Source of the DNA: JACRIM01 sp038042195
GTDB taxonomy: Bacteria > Planctomycetota > Phycisphaerae > UBA1845 > UTPLA1
Direction of reading: 5' to 3'
Assembly: GCA_038042195.1 (NCBI GenBank)
Contig: JBBTET010000013.1
Coordinates: 62,001 to 126,000 of the forward strand
DNA: 64,000 nt
Positions 46,479-54,955 of the stretch are shown here, piece after piece (within the stretch, counting starts at the first letter, position 1; each line of letters opens with the position of its first letter). Position numbers and translations under genes: made by a program. The notes below the pieces were generated by a model. The model searched no databases and was not told the origin of the DNA. It saw only the letters and a list, made by a program, of their open reading frames with translations.

Positions 46479-47543
46479 TTACACGTTGAACCGGAAATTG
46501 ATGATGTCCCCATCCGACACGATGTAGTGCTTCGGCTCCAGCCGAACCTTGTTCGCCGCCTTGGCCCCGCGCATGTCCTTGTTGGCCTTGAGATCATCGA
46601 AGGCCACGACTTCAGCCTTGATGAAGCCGCGTTGGATGTCGCTGTGAATCTTGCCGGCCGCCTCGACGGCCTCCATGTTGCGAAAAATCGTCCACGCCCG
46701 GACCTCGTCCTCGCCGCACGTCAGGAATGAGCACAGCCCCACCGCGTCATAGCAGGTGCGAATCAGCCGAATCTTCGCGGCCTCCTTCAGACCCAGGTCG
46801 GCGAGAAACGTCGACCGGTCCGCATCTTCCAACTGGGCGATCTCGGCCTCGATCTCCGCGGACATGGCAATCGTGGCGCGTGCGTGCCCATGTTGAAACG
46901 GAGCCGGCGCAGCTACTTGCCCTTCGCCGACATTGACCACCACCAACACCGGCTTCATCGTGAGGAAGCCGAAGCTCGCCGCGATGCCGCGCTCTTCGTC
47001 GTTCTGAATGGCCGTAGAGACCGGCGCTTCTTTCTCCAGCGCCTCGCAGGCGCGCTTCATCATGGCCAACTCGCGGAGTTCCGTCTCGCGCGTCTTGGTC
47101 GGCTTGAGGACGCTCTTTTCAAGCTTTTCCACGCGGGTCGTGACCTGCTCGAGGTCGGCGAAGATCAACTCGGTGTGCAACTCCTCGAGATCGGCCTTGG
47201 CGTCGATGCGATTGCGATAGGTCGCCACGCTGTCCGACTCGAAGGCCCGCACGACCATCACGATGCCGTCGCAGCGCCGGACCGTCGTCATCGCCTTGCG
47301 AAACTCGGCCTGCCCGTGGGCATCGGCCAGGCTCACGCCCGGAAGGTCGATGAACTCGAGGTGCGCCGGTGTGTATTTCTTGGGCTTGTAGAGTTCGGCG
47401 AGATAATCAAGCCGCTCATCCGGCACGGCCACCGAGGCGATTCGCTCGGCGGGGGCGTGCGTGGGGTCGAGACGCTGCCCGCTGACAGCGTCGAAGAGCG
47501 TGGACTTGCCGGACTGCGGCGGACCGATGATGGCGAACTTCAT
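46479..47543 (-). CDS. YchF-like OBG-family GTPase/ATPase
   Basis: 354 residues. G1 is GPPQSGKSTLF rather than the usual GLPNVGKS of YchF; G3 is DLPGVSL; the base-specificity loop reads VVVNVGEGQ in place of NKxD, as in YchF, which prefers ATP. A helical coiled insert (residues 125-165) and a TGS-like C-terminal domain (DEVRAWTIFRNMEAVEAAGK and KHYIVSDGDIINFRFNV) complete the fold. YchF binds ribosomes and responds to stress. The altered P-loop marks a diverged branch. Convergent with the fusion gene, 6 bases apart. Confidence 0.85.
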   Translation of the reverse strand: MKFAIIGPPQSGKSTLFDAVSGQRLDPTHAPAERIASVAVPDERLDYLAELYKPKKYTPAHLEFIDLPGVSLADAHGQAEFRKAMTTVRRCDGIVMVVRAFESDSVATYRNRIDAKADLEELHTELIFADLEQVTTRVEKLEKSVLKPTKTRETELRELAMMKRACEALEKEAPVSTAIQNDEERGIAASFGFLTMKPVLVVVNVGEGQVAAPAPFQHGHARATIAMSAEIEAEIAQLEDADRSTFLADLGLKEAAKIRLIRTCYDAVGLCSFLTCGEDEVRAWTIFRNMEAVEAAGKIHSDIQRGFIKAEVVAFDDLKANKDMRGAKAANKVRLEPKHYIVSDGDIINFRFNV

Positions 47544-47636
47544 GCGTACCGTTCCCTTTCAGCGGCCGCATTCTAGGGGGGGGAAACGACGGGGTCGAGA
47601 TGCGTTAAGAAGGCGTGTGATGCGTGAATGGGCGAC

Positions 47637-48500
47637 TCAGGCGCGTTCGGCGAAGTCAAACTCGCGCCGGCTGAACCAAAGCCAGCCCAGCGCCAGAACG
47701 CCGACCGAGACCAACGACGCCTGAATGAAGTTCCAATCGAACGGATTGCGATTCATCAGCAAACAGTCGCGATATGCTCGGATGATGGGCGTCATCGGGT
47801 TGAGTTGGATCACGGCCCGCTTCCACGCGGCCGCCGGCTCCAGTTGATAAACCACGCACGTCACGAACATCCAAAGTTGAATGAACGATCGGAACAGGAA
47901 TCCCACGTCGCGATAGAACAGATTCGCCATCGATAGTAGCAGCCCCAGGCCCACCGTCAGCGATGTCTGCACCAGCACCACGACCGGCAGGCACAAAATA
48001 GCCCAGCCCAGCTCGAACCGCCACGGCCCGCCGCGGAAGTGAACGATCAACGCGAACACGATGAGCACCACCGTCGAGATGGCGAAGTCGATGAACGCGC
48101 TGCCGACCGCCGCGATGGGGAACACCTCGCGCGGGAAATAAATCTTCGTAATGAGTTGCCGATTTGAGACGAGCGAGATCGTGGCGGTCTGAAGGCTGTT
48201 CGCAAAAAATGTCCACGGCACCAGGCCCGACAACGCGAACAACGAATAGGGCAGCGAGGCATGGCCGGTCAGTGTTTGTGGATCGAGCTGGCTCACCGTG
48301 CCGAATACGAATGTGAAGATGCCCATCATCATCACGGGCGGAATGATGGCCCACGCTGCGCCGAGCATCGAATGCTTGTAGCGCACGCGGATGTCCCGCC
48401 ACGTCAGCATCCACGTCAGCTCCCGGTACGCAGACAGCCGACGAAGCCGCTCGAAGACTCCGACGGCCTCCGCAACCTGTGGCATGTAGACTGGGTTCAT
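47637..48500 (-). CDS. ABC-2 type polysaccharide export permease
   Basis: 287 residues with six predicted transmembrane helices; the N-terminal cytoplasmic segment reads ELTWMLTWRDIRVRYKHSML, typical of TagG/KpsM-like exporters, and the family segment WAIIPPVMMMGIFTFVFG follows. It pairs with an ATPase that is not found in the window. It lies 33 bases after a GT4 glycosyltransferase gene, so it probably exports an O-antigen-like or capsular chain. The ATG at 48500 is chosen; a TTG at 48506 is possible. Confidence 0.88.
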   Translation of the reverse strand: MNPVYMPQVAEAVGVFERLRRLSAYRELTWMLTWRDIRVRYKHSMLGAAWAIIPPVMMMGIFTFVFGTVSQLDPQTLTGHASLPYSLFALSGLVPWTFFANSLQTATISLVSNRQLITKIYFPREVFPIAAVGSAFIDFAISTVVLIVFALIVHFRGGPWRFELGWAILCLPVVVLVQTSLTVGLGLLLSMANLFYRDVGFLFRSFIQLWMFVTCVVYQLEPAAAWKRAVIQLNPMTPIIRAYRDCLLMNRNPFDWNFIQASLVSVGVLALGWLWFSRREFDFAERA

Positions 48501-48533
48501 TGCCAAATTGGTACCCCGACAGCGGCGACGCGA

Positions 48534-49658
48534 TCACCCGACCACGGTGCCTGCCACGGAGTCATATCGGTCGGCGTAACGCGCCAGGGTGATGGAGAGG
48601 CCGTGCTGCGCCTCGATGTGCGTCCTCGCCGCGGTCCCCAGGCAATTTCGGCGCGTCGGATCATGCAACAGTGATCCAATCGCCGTCGCAAGTGCTGCCG
48701 CATCCGCCGGTGGGACGAGCCAACCCGTCCGGTCATGTTCGATCAGGTCCACGTTTCCCCCCACGGCCGTTGCGATGCACGCCAACCCCGACGCCATCGC
48801 CTCTAGCAGGGCGTTCGAGCATCCCTCCCATAGCGACGGCAGGACGAACACATCCGCCGCCTGATACCACTCTGAGAGATTCGACTGCGCCCCGACGAAC
48901 CGAATCTCCACGCCACGAACTTGATTGGCCATCTGCTGCAATCGCCCACCCAGGTAATCTTGCCCCACGATCACAAAACAGGCGCGACGGGAGTCTCCGT
49001 CCATCCTCCCCACCGCCTGTACCAGATACTCGTGCCCCTTCACCGGCTTGAGATTCCCCACCGACAACACGATGGGCCGATCCATCGGCAATCCCAACGC
49101 CGCCCGAATCGCCGCCTTCTCGTTCGTCGGTGCGAATCGCCCCGTGTCCACGCCGTTTGGCAGTTCGTCGAACGCCGCCAGGGGAACACTCAAGGCGTCG
49201 CACACCGGCTCAACCGCTCGCGCACTCACCGTCCACCGCGCATCGCATCGAAGTAACGCCTCGCGGTACACCCGCGCCCGCCACGGCGACCAATTCGGTT
49301 GTGCCGTCTCCAACCCATGAAAACTAAATACGATCCGCACGCCCTCCGACAACTCCGCCGCCGCCACTGCATCGAGCAGCATCGCGAAGTTGCGAATGTG
49401 CAGCACGTCCACCCGATGCTCGCGTAGCACGCGCGCCAACCGCCGCGACCACATGGGGTCCGGCGTCCGCGTCGGCTCGTGGCAAATAGTTACGTGGTTT
49501 GGCAGCGTGCGATCGTCGGTCGTGCATCCGTCGCCTGTGACGATGACATGCCGAAACCGATCCGCCGGCAGTCCATTTGCGATTTGCAAAAGCTGCCGCT
49601 CCATCCCGCCCGTATCAAGTCGCCAGACTGGATGACAGATTGTGATCGGCCTCGCCAT
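48534..49658 (-). CDS. Family 4 glycosyltransferase
   Basis: 374 residues, GT-B fold. N-terminal TGGMERQLLQIANGLPAD is the acceptor side; the donor half has LSVGNLKPVKGHEYLVQAVG and the E-x7-E region LPSLWEGCSNALLEAMASGL. It transfers a nucleotide-activated sugar in cell-envelope polysaccharide synthesis. Upstream of the ABC-2 permease gene on the same strand. Sugar and linkage are unknown. Confidence 0.92.
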   Translation of the reverse strand: MARPITICHPVWRLDTGGMERQLLQIANGLPADRFRHVIVTGDGCTTDDRTLPNHVTICHEPTRTPDPMWSRRLARVLREHRVDVLHIRNFAMLLDAVAAAELSEGVRIVFSFHGLETAQPNWSPWRARVYREALLRCDARWTVSARAVEPVCDALSVPLAAFDELPNGVDTGRFAPTNEKAAIRAALGLPMDRPIVLSVGNLKPVKGHEYLVQAVGRMDGDSRRACFVIVGQDYLGGRLQQMANQVRGVEIRFVGAQSNLSEWYQAADVFVLPSLWEGCSNALLEAMASGLACIATAVGGNVDLIEHDRTGWLVPPADAAALATAIGSLLHDPTRRNCLGTAARTHIEAQHGLSITLARYADRYDSVAGTVVG

Positions 49659-49703
49659 GATCCTTACATCGGCCGATGGACCGCACCGACGAAACCCGAT
49701 CCC

Positions 49704-51155
49704 TCAATCCGTGATCCACGGCATCGCATCCGTCGTTCCGCCGACGAGGTGAATCAGCAGCGCGTTCGTCGAACCGACCGCCTTCAGAGGTGTCCCGGCG
49801 ACGACCACGATTAAATCCCCGCGCTCCACAATCCCGCGCGACAGCATCGCCTCGTCCACATCGCGCAGCATCGCCGTGATCTGTTCCTGCCGGGCCAATT
49901 GAATCGGCATCACCCCGTAAAACATGCACATCCGTCGACACACCGCCTCCTCCGGCGACAGCCCCACCACCGGAACACCCAGCCGACTCTTGCTCAAAAG
50001 CCGCGCTGTGTTGCCCGTCGCCGTCCACACCGCCACGGCCTTTGCATGAAGCTCGCGTGCCAAGAGCGCTGCCCCGTGGGCCACGGCTGTCGCCACCGGT
50101 CGAAGGCTTTCCGTCACCTCGACCTGCCCCACTTCGCCGCTCTCCTCGGCAAACGATTCTGTCTGAGCGGCGATTCGTGCCATCATGGCGACACTCTCCG
50201 TCGGGAACTGTCCGACGGACGTCTCGGCGCTGAGCATCACGGCGTCGGCCGCATCGAGAATGGCGTTGGCCACGTCGCTGACTTCGGCCCGCGTCGCTGT
50301 CGGGCTGTTGATCATGGATTGAAGCATCTGCGTGGCAATGATCGCCGGCTTGCCCGCCCGGCGGCACATCCGCGTGATTCGCTTCTGGATAATCGGCACC
50401 TGGGCGAGGTCCATCTCCACGCCCATGTCGCCGCGCGCCACCAGCACGGCGTCTGCTGATTCAACGATCTCCTCCAGGTGCCTCGCGGCCTGAGGCGTCT
50501 CCACCTTTGCCACGACCCGACTGTCGCAGTGAGCCAGCGGCATCAAGTCGCGCAGCTCCCGCAGGTCGGCCGCCGTGCGCACGAAGGACATGGCGATGTA
50601 GTCGAGTCGGTTCTCCATCGCCCAGGCCAGGTCGAGCCGATCCTTGTCGGTCAGCGCCGACATCACCAGGTCGGTGTCGGGCACGTTCACACCCTTGCGC
50701 GAGCTGACCACGCCGGCCACTTCGCAGACACAGGTAAGCAACCCGGGCGAAGCCGTCTCGACGCGCAGGCGAACATTGCCATCGTCGATCAACAATCGGT
50801 GTCCCGCCTTGGCCTCGCCGACGAGTTCCGGTCGATTCGTGGAGATGCGCTGGGACGTGCCCTTGATGTGTTCCGCGACGACCTCAATCCGATCCCCCGC
50901 GGCCAGCGTGAACGAGTCATTCACGATTGGATCGACGCGAATCTTCGGTCCGCACAAGTCGCCCATCACGGCAACATGGCAGTGGCGCTCGCGCCGCACT
51001 GCTTGAATGCGCTCATAGGTCCGCGCATGTTGTTCCAACGTCCCATGCGAGAAGTTCAGACGAAAGACATTCACCCCCGCATCGATCAGCCGCCCCAGCA
51101 TCTCCGGCGACTCCGTTGCTGGGCCGAGCGTGGCAATGATTTTGGTGTGGATCAT
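49704..51155 (-). CDS. pyk: Pyruvate kinase
   Basis: 483 residues, the common bacterial length. It makes pyruvate and ATP from phosphoenolpyruvate in glycolysis. N-terminal TKIIATLGPATESPEMLGRL, substrate loop NFSHG, catalytic lysine region VVAKVETPQAARHLEEIVES, metal site ARGDMGVEMDLAQVPIIQKR, and the family signature are all present. The C-terminal allosteric domain is intact. Its close spacing to a methyltransferase gene (8 bases) suggests co-transcription. Confidence 0.95.
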   Translation of the reverse strand: MIHTKIIATLGPATESPEMLGRLIDAGVNVFRLNFSHGTLEQHARTYERIQAVRRERHCHVAVMGDLCGPKIRVDPIVNDSFTLAAGDRIEVVAEHIKGTSQRISTNRPELVGEAKAGHRLLIDDGNVRLRVETASPGLLTCVCEVAGVVSSRKGVNVPDTDLVMSALTDKDRLDLAWAMENRLDYIAMSFVRTAADLRELRDLMPLAHCDSRVVAKVETPQAARHLEEIVESADAVLVARGDMGVEMDLAQVPIIQKRITRMCRRAGKPAIIATQMLQSMINSPTATRAEVSDVANAILDAADAVMLSAETSVGQFPTESVAMMARIAAQTESFAEESGEVGQVEVTESLRPVATAVAHGAALLARELHAKAVAVWTATGNTARLLSKSRLGVPVVGLSPEEAVCRRMCMFYGVMPIQLARQEQITAMLRDVDEAMLSRGIVERGDLIVVVAGTPLKAVGSTNALLIHLVGGTTDAMPWITD

Positions 51156-51163
51156 ATTCTGGC

Positions 51164-51850
51164 TTACCGCTTCTCAAGTACGAAAAAATAATTATACAAA
51201 CTCAGCCCCGGCCGGAACTCCCGCGCGATCTTGAATCCTCCCTCGCACAGGGCCTTGCGGATCCGTCGTTTGGGATAGCCGAGTCGATCCAGCTCCCAAT
51301 AGTGTTGCCCGTCGAAGCGCGGCTTGCTGTATTGTCGGAATCCCAGCGCCAGAAAGATCGGCTCCAGCAGCGGCACGTTGATCCCGACGTGGAAGCCGAC
51401 CAGCGGACACGGCAGCGTCACGATGACATTCTTTCGGCACACGCGCCGAAGCTCCGCCAGGCACGACGCGAATTGATCGAACGGCAAATGCTCCAACACC
51501 TCCGCGATGAGGATCGTGTCGAAGCTGCCCTCCGCGAACGGCATCGCTCGCAAGTCCCCGATGCACGTCGGCGATAGTTCGGGATCCAGATCGAGCGTCG
51601 AGACCTCCAAGCCCCAGCGCTGCATGATCCAGGACGTTAGCCCCATGCCGATGCCGATCTCCAGCACGCTGCGCCCTCCACAATCTCGCACGGCTTTGGC
51701 CTGATACCAATACGTCATCATTCTGGGGAGATTCAGGTAGTCGCCGAGGTAATGATCCGCGTGAACCTGCAAGGCCGTGGACTTCTTGGCTGGTGCGACC
51801 GGTATTGTTCGTGGCCCCGCGCCCATCACCGGCGCACTGAAACTGCTCAT
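51164..51850 (-). CDS. Class I SAM-dependent methyltransferase
   Basis: 228 residues with GGGAGAG upstream of the ATG at 51850. Motif I is VLEIGIGMGLTSWIMQ, followed by VSTLDLDPELSPTCIGDLRA and FDTILIAEVLEHLPFDQFAS, typical of small-molecule or sugar methyltransferases. The C-terminus is hydrophobic (LSLYNYFFVLEKR). Substrate unknown; position in an envelope-polysaccharide neighbourhood makes a sugar acceptor possible. Co-directional with pyk. Confidence 0.82.
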   Translation of the reverse strand: MSSFSAPVMGAGPRTIPVAPAKKSTALQVHADHYLGDYLNLPRMMTYWYQAKAVRDCGGRSVLEIGIGMGLTSWIMQRWGLEVSTLDLDPELSPTCIGDLRAMPFAEGSFDTILIAEVLEHLPFDQFASCLAELRRVCRKNVIVTLPCPLVGFHVGINVPLLEPIFLALGFRQYSKPRFDGQHYWELDRLGYPKRRIRKALCEGGFKIAREFRPGLSLYNYFFVLEKR

Positions 51851-52007
51851 GACGCTCTCCCAGTATCTTTGATCGCATCCGTCAACTCGGACCGTCTCAT
51901 AAGGGATCGGCAGTATCAGGCGATCACGGTTGCTATTTCAGGGCGGCCGACCCTGCGACGATGAAGGGCTGCCCGAAGGGGACGTTCATACCGGGGGATC
52001 ATTGGGG

Positions 52008-52538
52008 ATGTCCGAGAAAAATACCGAGCGCCTTCCTCTCATTCTCGTTGCACTCTGCGGCGGCGGCTGGCATCGCGAGACCGTTCGCGTGCTCGAACGC
52101 TTTCCGCGCGGCGAGTTCCGCTTCGCCTATGCCTACGGCCATCAGGGCGGCGTGCATGGCGCATCGCGCCTGCCGATGCCGTTCGACGGACCGTGCTTCC
52201 CAATCCATTACCTCGGCCCCACGCGCAAATCGCTCAGCCGATTCATCTTGAATCCGATCCGATTTTTCTCAAGCATCATCGAGGCTTTCGACATCGTCGG
52301 CCGACTTCGACCCGATGCCGTCTTCGTCGTCGGCGCCGCGACGGCCATTCCACTGTTCCTCGCGGCGAGGTGCTTCGGTGCGACGTGCGTGTTTATCGAA
52401 TCGCTCACGCGTGTTGAGAAGCTGTCGCTCACCGGTCGCATTGTGCGACGACTGGGTCTGGCCGACCGACTCTACGTCCAGTGGGAACGGCTCAGTCGCG
52501 AACTCGACGGCACACATTATGCGGGGGCCGTGCTGTGA
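52008..52538 (+). CDS. Alg14/PssD-like glycosyltransferase subunit (membrane anchor)
   Basis: 176 residues from the ATG at 52008; the longer frame from 51930 is rejected. Conserved segments are RPDAVFVVGAATAIPLFLAA and CVFIESLTRVEKLSLTGRIV, which match Alg14 and bacterial PssD/EpsE. Alg14-like proteins hold the catalytic partner at the membrane. The start of the next gene overlaps its stop (GTGA), and that gene encodes the partner. Together they should add a sugar to a lipid-linked acceptor. Confidence 0.88.
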   Translation: MSEKNTERLPLILVALCGGGWHRETVRVLERFPRGEFRFAYAYGHQGGVHGASRLPMPFDGPCFPIHYLGPTRKSLSRFILNPIRFFSSIIEAFDIVGRLRPDAVFVVGAATAIPLFLAARCFGATCVFIESLTRVEKLSLTGRIVRRLGLADRLYVQWERLSRELDGTHYAGAVL

Positions 52539-53002
52539 TACTGCTCACCGTCGGCACGCAATTCTTCGACGACCTGATCGACGAGGCCGACCGCCTTGCC
52601 GGCGAAGGCGTCTTCGCGGAGCCGGTGCTGGCCCAGATCGGCCTGTCGAAGACGAAACCGCGACACATGCAGCACGTCGCCTTCGACCCGAACCTCCTCG
52701 ACAAGGCCGCGAAGGCCAGCCTCATCATCACCCACGCCGGCACCGGGTCGCTCTGCGAATGCATCAGCATCGGCCGCCCGTTCATCGCCGTGGTGAACGA
52801 CACCAAGGCGGGCAACCACCAGCTTGAGTTCCTTCAACACCTCTCGACGCTCTATGACTTTTGCTGGATCGACTCTCCCCGAAAGCTGCGCGAGGCCCTG
52901 CCCCACGCCCGACCGGCCACCTCGCTCGGTTCGCCCGGCGTCTCGCGCCTCGCGGAAAACATCGCCGAGTATCTAGCGAGCGCTGCCACTTCCCACGTAT
53001 AA
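52535..53002 (+). CDS. Alg13/PssE-like glycosyltransferase subunit (catalytic)
   Basis: 155 residues from a GTG at 52535 overlapping the previous stop. It opens ILLTVGTQFFDDLIDEADRL and has the sugar-nucleotide motif ASLIITHAGTGSLCECISIG then RPFIAVVNDTKAGNHQLEFL, matching Alg13 and PssE. Alg13-type subunits are active only with an Alg14 partner. Co-directional with coaX downstream. Confidence 0.9.
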   Translation: MILLTVGTQFFDDLIDEADRLAGEGVFAEPVLAQIGLSKTKPRHMQHVAFDPNLLDKAAKASLIITHAGTGSLCECISIGRPFIAVVNDTKAGNHQLEFLQHLSTLYDFCWIDSPRKLREALPHARPATSLGSPGVSRLAENIAEYLASAATSHV

Positions 53003-53033
53003 TCCGGCGAACCCTTAACGCCCGGTATGCGAC

Positions 53034-53831
53034 GTGGATTCTCCAAACGACCTGCAAACCAACGCCAGCCTGCTGATTGTCGAGATCGGCAACTCGCACA
53101 TCACTGTGGCGACCAGCATCGGCGCTCTGATTCCCACGAACGTGCGTTTCGGCCTCGATCAGATCGATCGCGTGATCGAGTATGCCAGAGAGGCGTGGAT
53201 CGCCCTGCCCGATGATCGAGAAAAAGCGGTCGCGGGGGCCTCGGTGGTGCCGGATGTGATGGCCCGATTGCGCGAGCCGCTGGCCGAATCGCTGCAATCA
53301 CCGATGCTTGAGGTCGGCGACGAGCTTCACCGTCCGATGGTGCTTGCGTTGGAGCAGCCGGAGTGCGTGGGCGTCGACCGTGTCTGCTCGGCCGCCGCCG
53401 CGTATGAGACACTGCAACGCGCGTGTGTCGTGGCGAGCTTCGGTACTGCGATCACGATTGATTGCGTGAATGACGAGGGCGTCTTCATGGGCGGGGCGAT
53501 CATGCCGGGGCTGAACTTGCAGGCCAAGAGTCTTCACGAAGGAACGGCCGCCCTGCCGTTGGTGAAGGTGGAGCCGACCGGCGCGGCCTTTGGGGCGAGC
53601 ACGGAACAGGCTATTCGCAACGGCATCCTCTACGGCGTCGTTGGGGCATTGCGCGAAATCGTCGAACGATACGCGACCGAGTTGAACGGGTGGCCGCAGC
53701 TCATCGTGACCGGTGGGCAGGCTGAGCTGGTCAAGGCCGAGTGCGACTTCATTGACAACGTCGTGCCGGACCTCTGCATTCGCGGGATCGCCCTCGCCTA
53801 TCGCAAACACTTCGCGGCGTTTGACGATTAG
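53034..53831 (+). CDS. coaX: Type III pantothenate kinase
   Basis: 265 residues from a GTG at 53034. CoaX phosphorylates pantothenate in the first step of coenzyme A synthesis. Motifs: LIVEIGNSHITVA (the usual first residue of D-x-G-N-T is Glu here), GVDRVCSAAAAYE with the catalytic Asp, and VVASFGTAITIDCVNDEGVF with the third acidic site. Length is typical. A TATAAT sits at 52998-53003, inside the end of the Alg13 gene. Confidence 0.9.
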   Translation: MDSPNDLQTNASLLIVEIGNSHITVATSIGALIPTNVRFGLDQIDRVIEYAREAWIALPDDREKAVAGASVVPDVMARLREPLAESLQSPMLEVGDELHRPMVLALEQPECVGVDRVCSAAAAYETLQRACVVASFGTAITIDCVNDEGVFMGGAIMPGLNLQAKSLHEGTAALPLVKVEPTGAAFGASTEQAIRNGILYGVVGALREIVERYATELNGWPQLIVTGGQAELVKAECDFIDNVVPDLCIRGIALAYRKHFAAFDD

Positions 53832-53849
53832 CCGCATTGGCACGCCTTC

Positions 53850-54935
53850 ATGTCTTCAGTTGCACGACACACGAACACCGATGAAACCCTGGCGAGCCTG
53901 CTCACGGCGCTTGCCCCTGGGGCGATTGCTGTCATCGCCCTGCACGGTGTGAAGACGGAGGGGATTCTGCAGGCCATCCTGCGTCGACCAAAGTCGGACG
54001 CGGTATCAGGCCTTCGATTAAACTCGCCGACATTGTGCCGAGTTGTCGAGAACGGCCAAACACTGGACGACGCGATCGTCATCGTGAGCGAGAATGGGCA
54101 CGCCGAAATCCATACGCACGGTGGTGTGCGCATTGCGCAGCGCGTGCTCATGCTGCTTGCCTCGCAGGGGGCCGCCGTGGTCGCGGCTGATGAGTTTGTT
54201 GAACGCACGGCTTCCGGTGATCCGATCCTGCGCGACATCGATACCGCCCTGCTTCGATCAACGTCGCGCCGATTGACGATGTGGCTTCTGGCACAGCGGG
54301 AGATACTGCCACCATTCCTCGCGCGCATCGGAGAAACCTCCAAAGAGGAGCGGGGCGCGTTCAGCCATCGCACGCATGTCGCTGTTCGCCTGCTTCGTGG
54401 CATCACCATCGCCATCATCGGCCCGCCCAACGCCGGCAAAAGCACGCTGGCCAATCGATTGATCGGTCATGATCGCGTCCTCACTTCCGACCAACCCGGC
54501 ACGACTCGCGACTGGATTAGTGAGACGGCTTTGATAAACGGCTGGCCCGTCACGCTAACCGACACCGCCGGCCTTCGTGATGCTGATTGCGTCATCGAGG
54601 CCGAGGCGATTCGTCGCGGCCGGGAGCAGGCCCACGCGGCGGACCTCGTGCTCATCGCGCTCAACGCGACCACCACCGAAGGCGATCAATACGCCGCGTA
54701 TCGCGTCGCGGTGGATTCACTTCCTTCTGACACGCCACGACTTGTAGTGTTCAACAAGTGCGACAGTTCTACGGCACGCTCAATGAAACTAGATGGCCCT
54801 CAGTCGTGCAAAGTCTCTGCCTTGCAAGGAAATGGAGTCGAAGAATTGGAGTCGCGTATTGAAGCGGTGCTGGGATTGAACCAGTTGGATGACAGCCGAC
54901 CCACTGGGATTCGCGTGGAGCATTGCACACAATGA
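53850..54935 (+). CDS. MnmE/TrmE-like GTPase, short form
   Basis: 361 residues against about 450 for MnmE. G domain motifs are complete: G1 IIGPPNAGKSTLANRL, G2 QPGTTRDWIS, G3 LTDTAGLRD, G4 VVFNKCDSS, G5 KVSALQ. The N-terminal domain is shortened and the C-terminus ends near EHCTQ without the catalytic C-[ILV]-G-K motif of MnmE. It therefore is unlikely to carry out the tRNA wobble-uridine modification on its own. Linked to coaX by an 18-base gap. It could be a diverged paralogue with a different role. Confidence 0.75.
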   Translation: MSSVARHTNTDETLASLLTALAPGAIAVIALHGVKTEGILQAILRRPKSDAVSGLRLNSPTLCRVVENGQTLDDAIVIVSENGHAEIHTHGGVRIAQRVLMLLASQGAAVVAADEFVERTASGDPILRDIDTALLRSTSRRLTMWLLAQREILPPFLARIGETSKEERGAFSHRTHVAVRLLRGITIAIIGPPNAGKSTLANRLIGHDRVLTSDQPGTTRDWISETALINGWPVTLTDTAGLRDADCVIEAEAIRRGREQAHAADLVLIALNATTTEGDQYAAYRVAVDSLPSDTPRLVVFNKCDSSTARSMKLDGPQSCKVSALQGNGVEELESRIEAVLGLNQLDDSRPTGIRVEHCTQ

Positions 54936-54955
54936 CGATGCAAGCGTGAGGCTCA

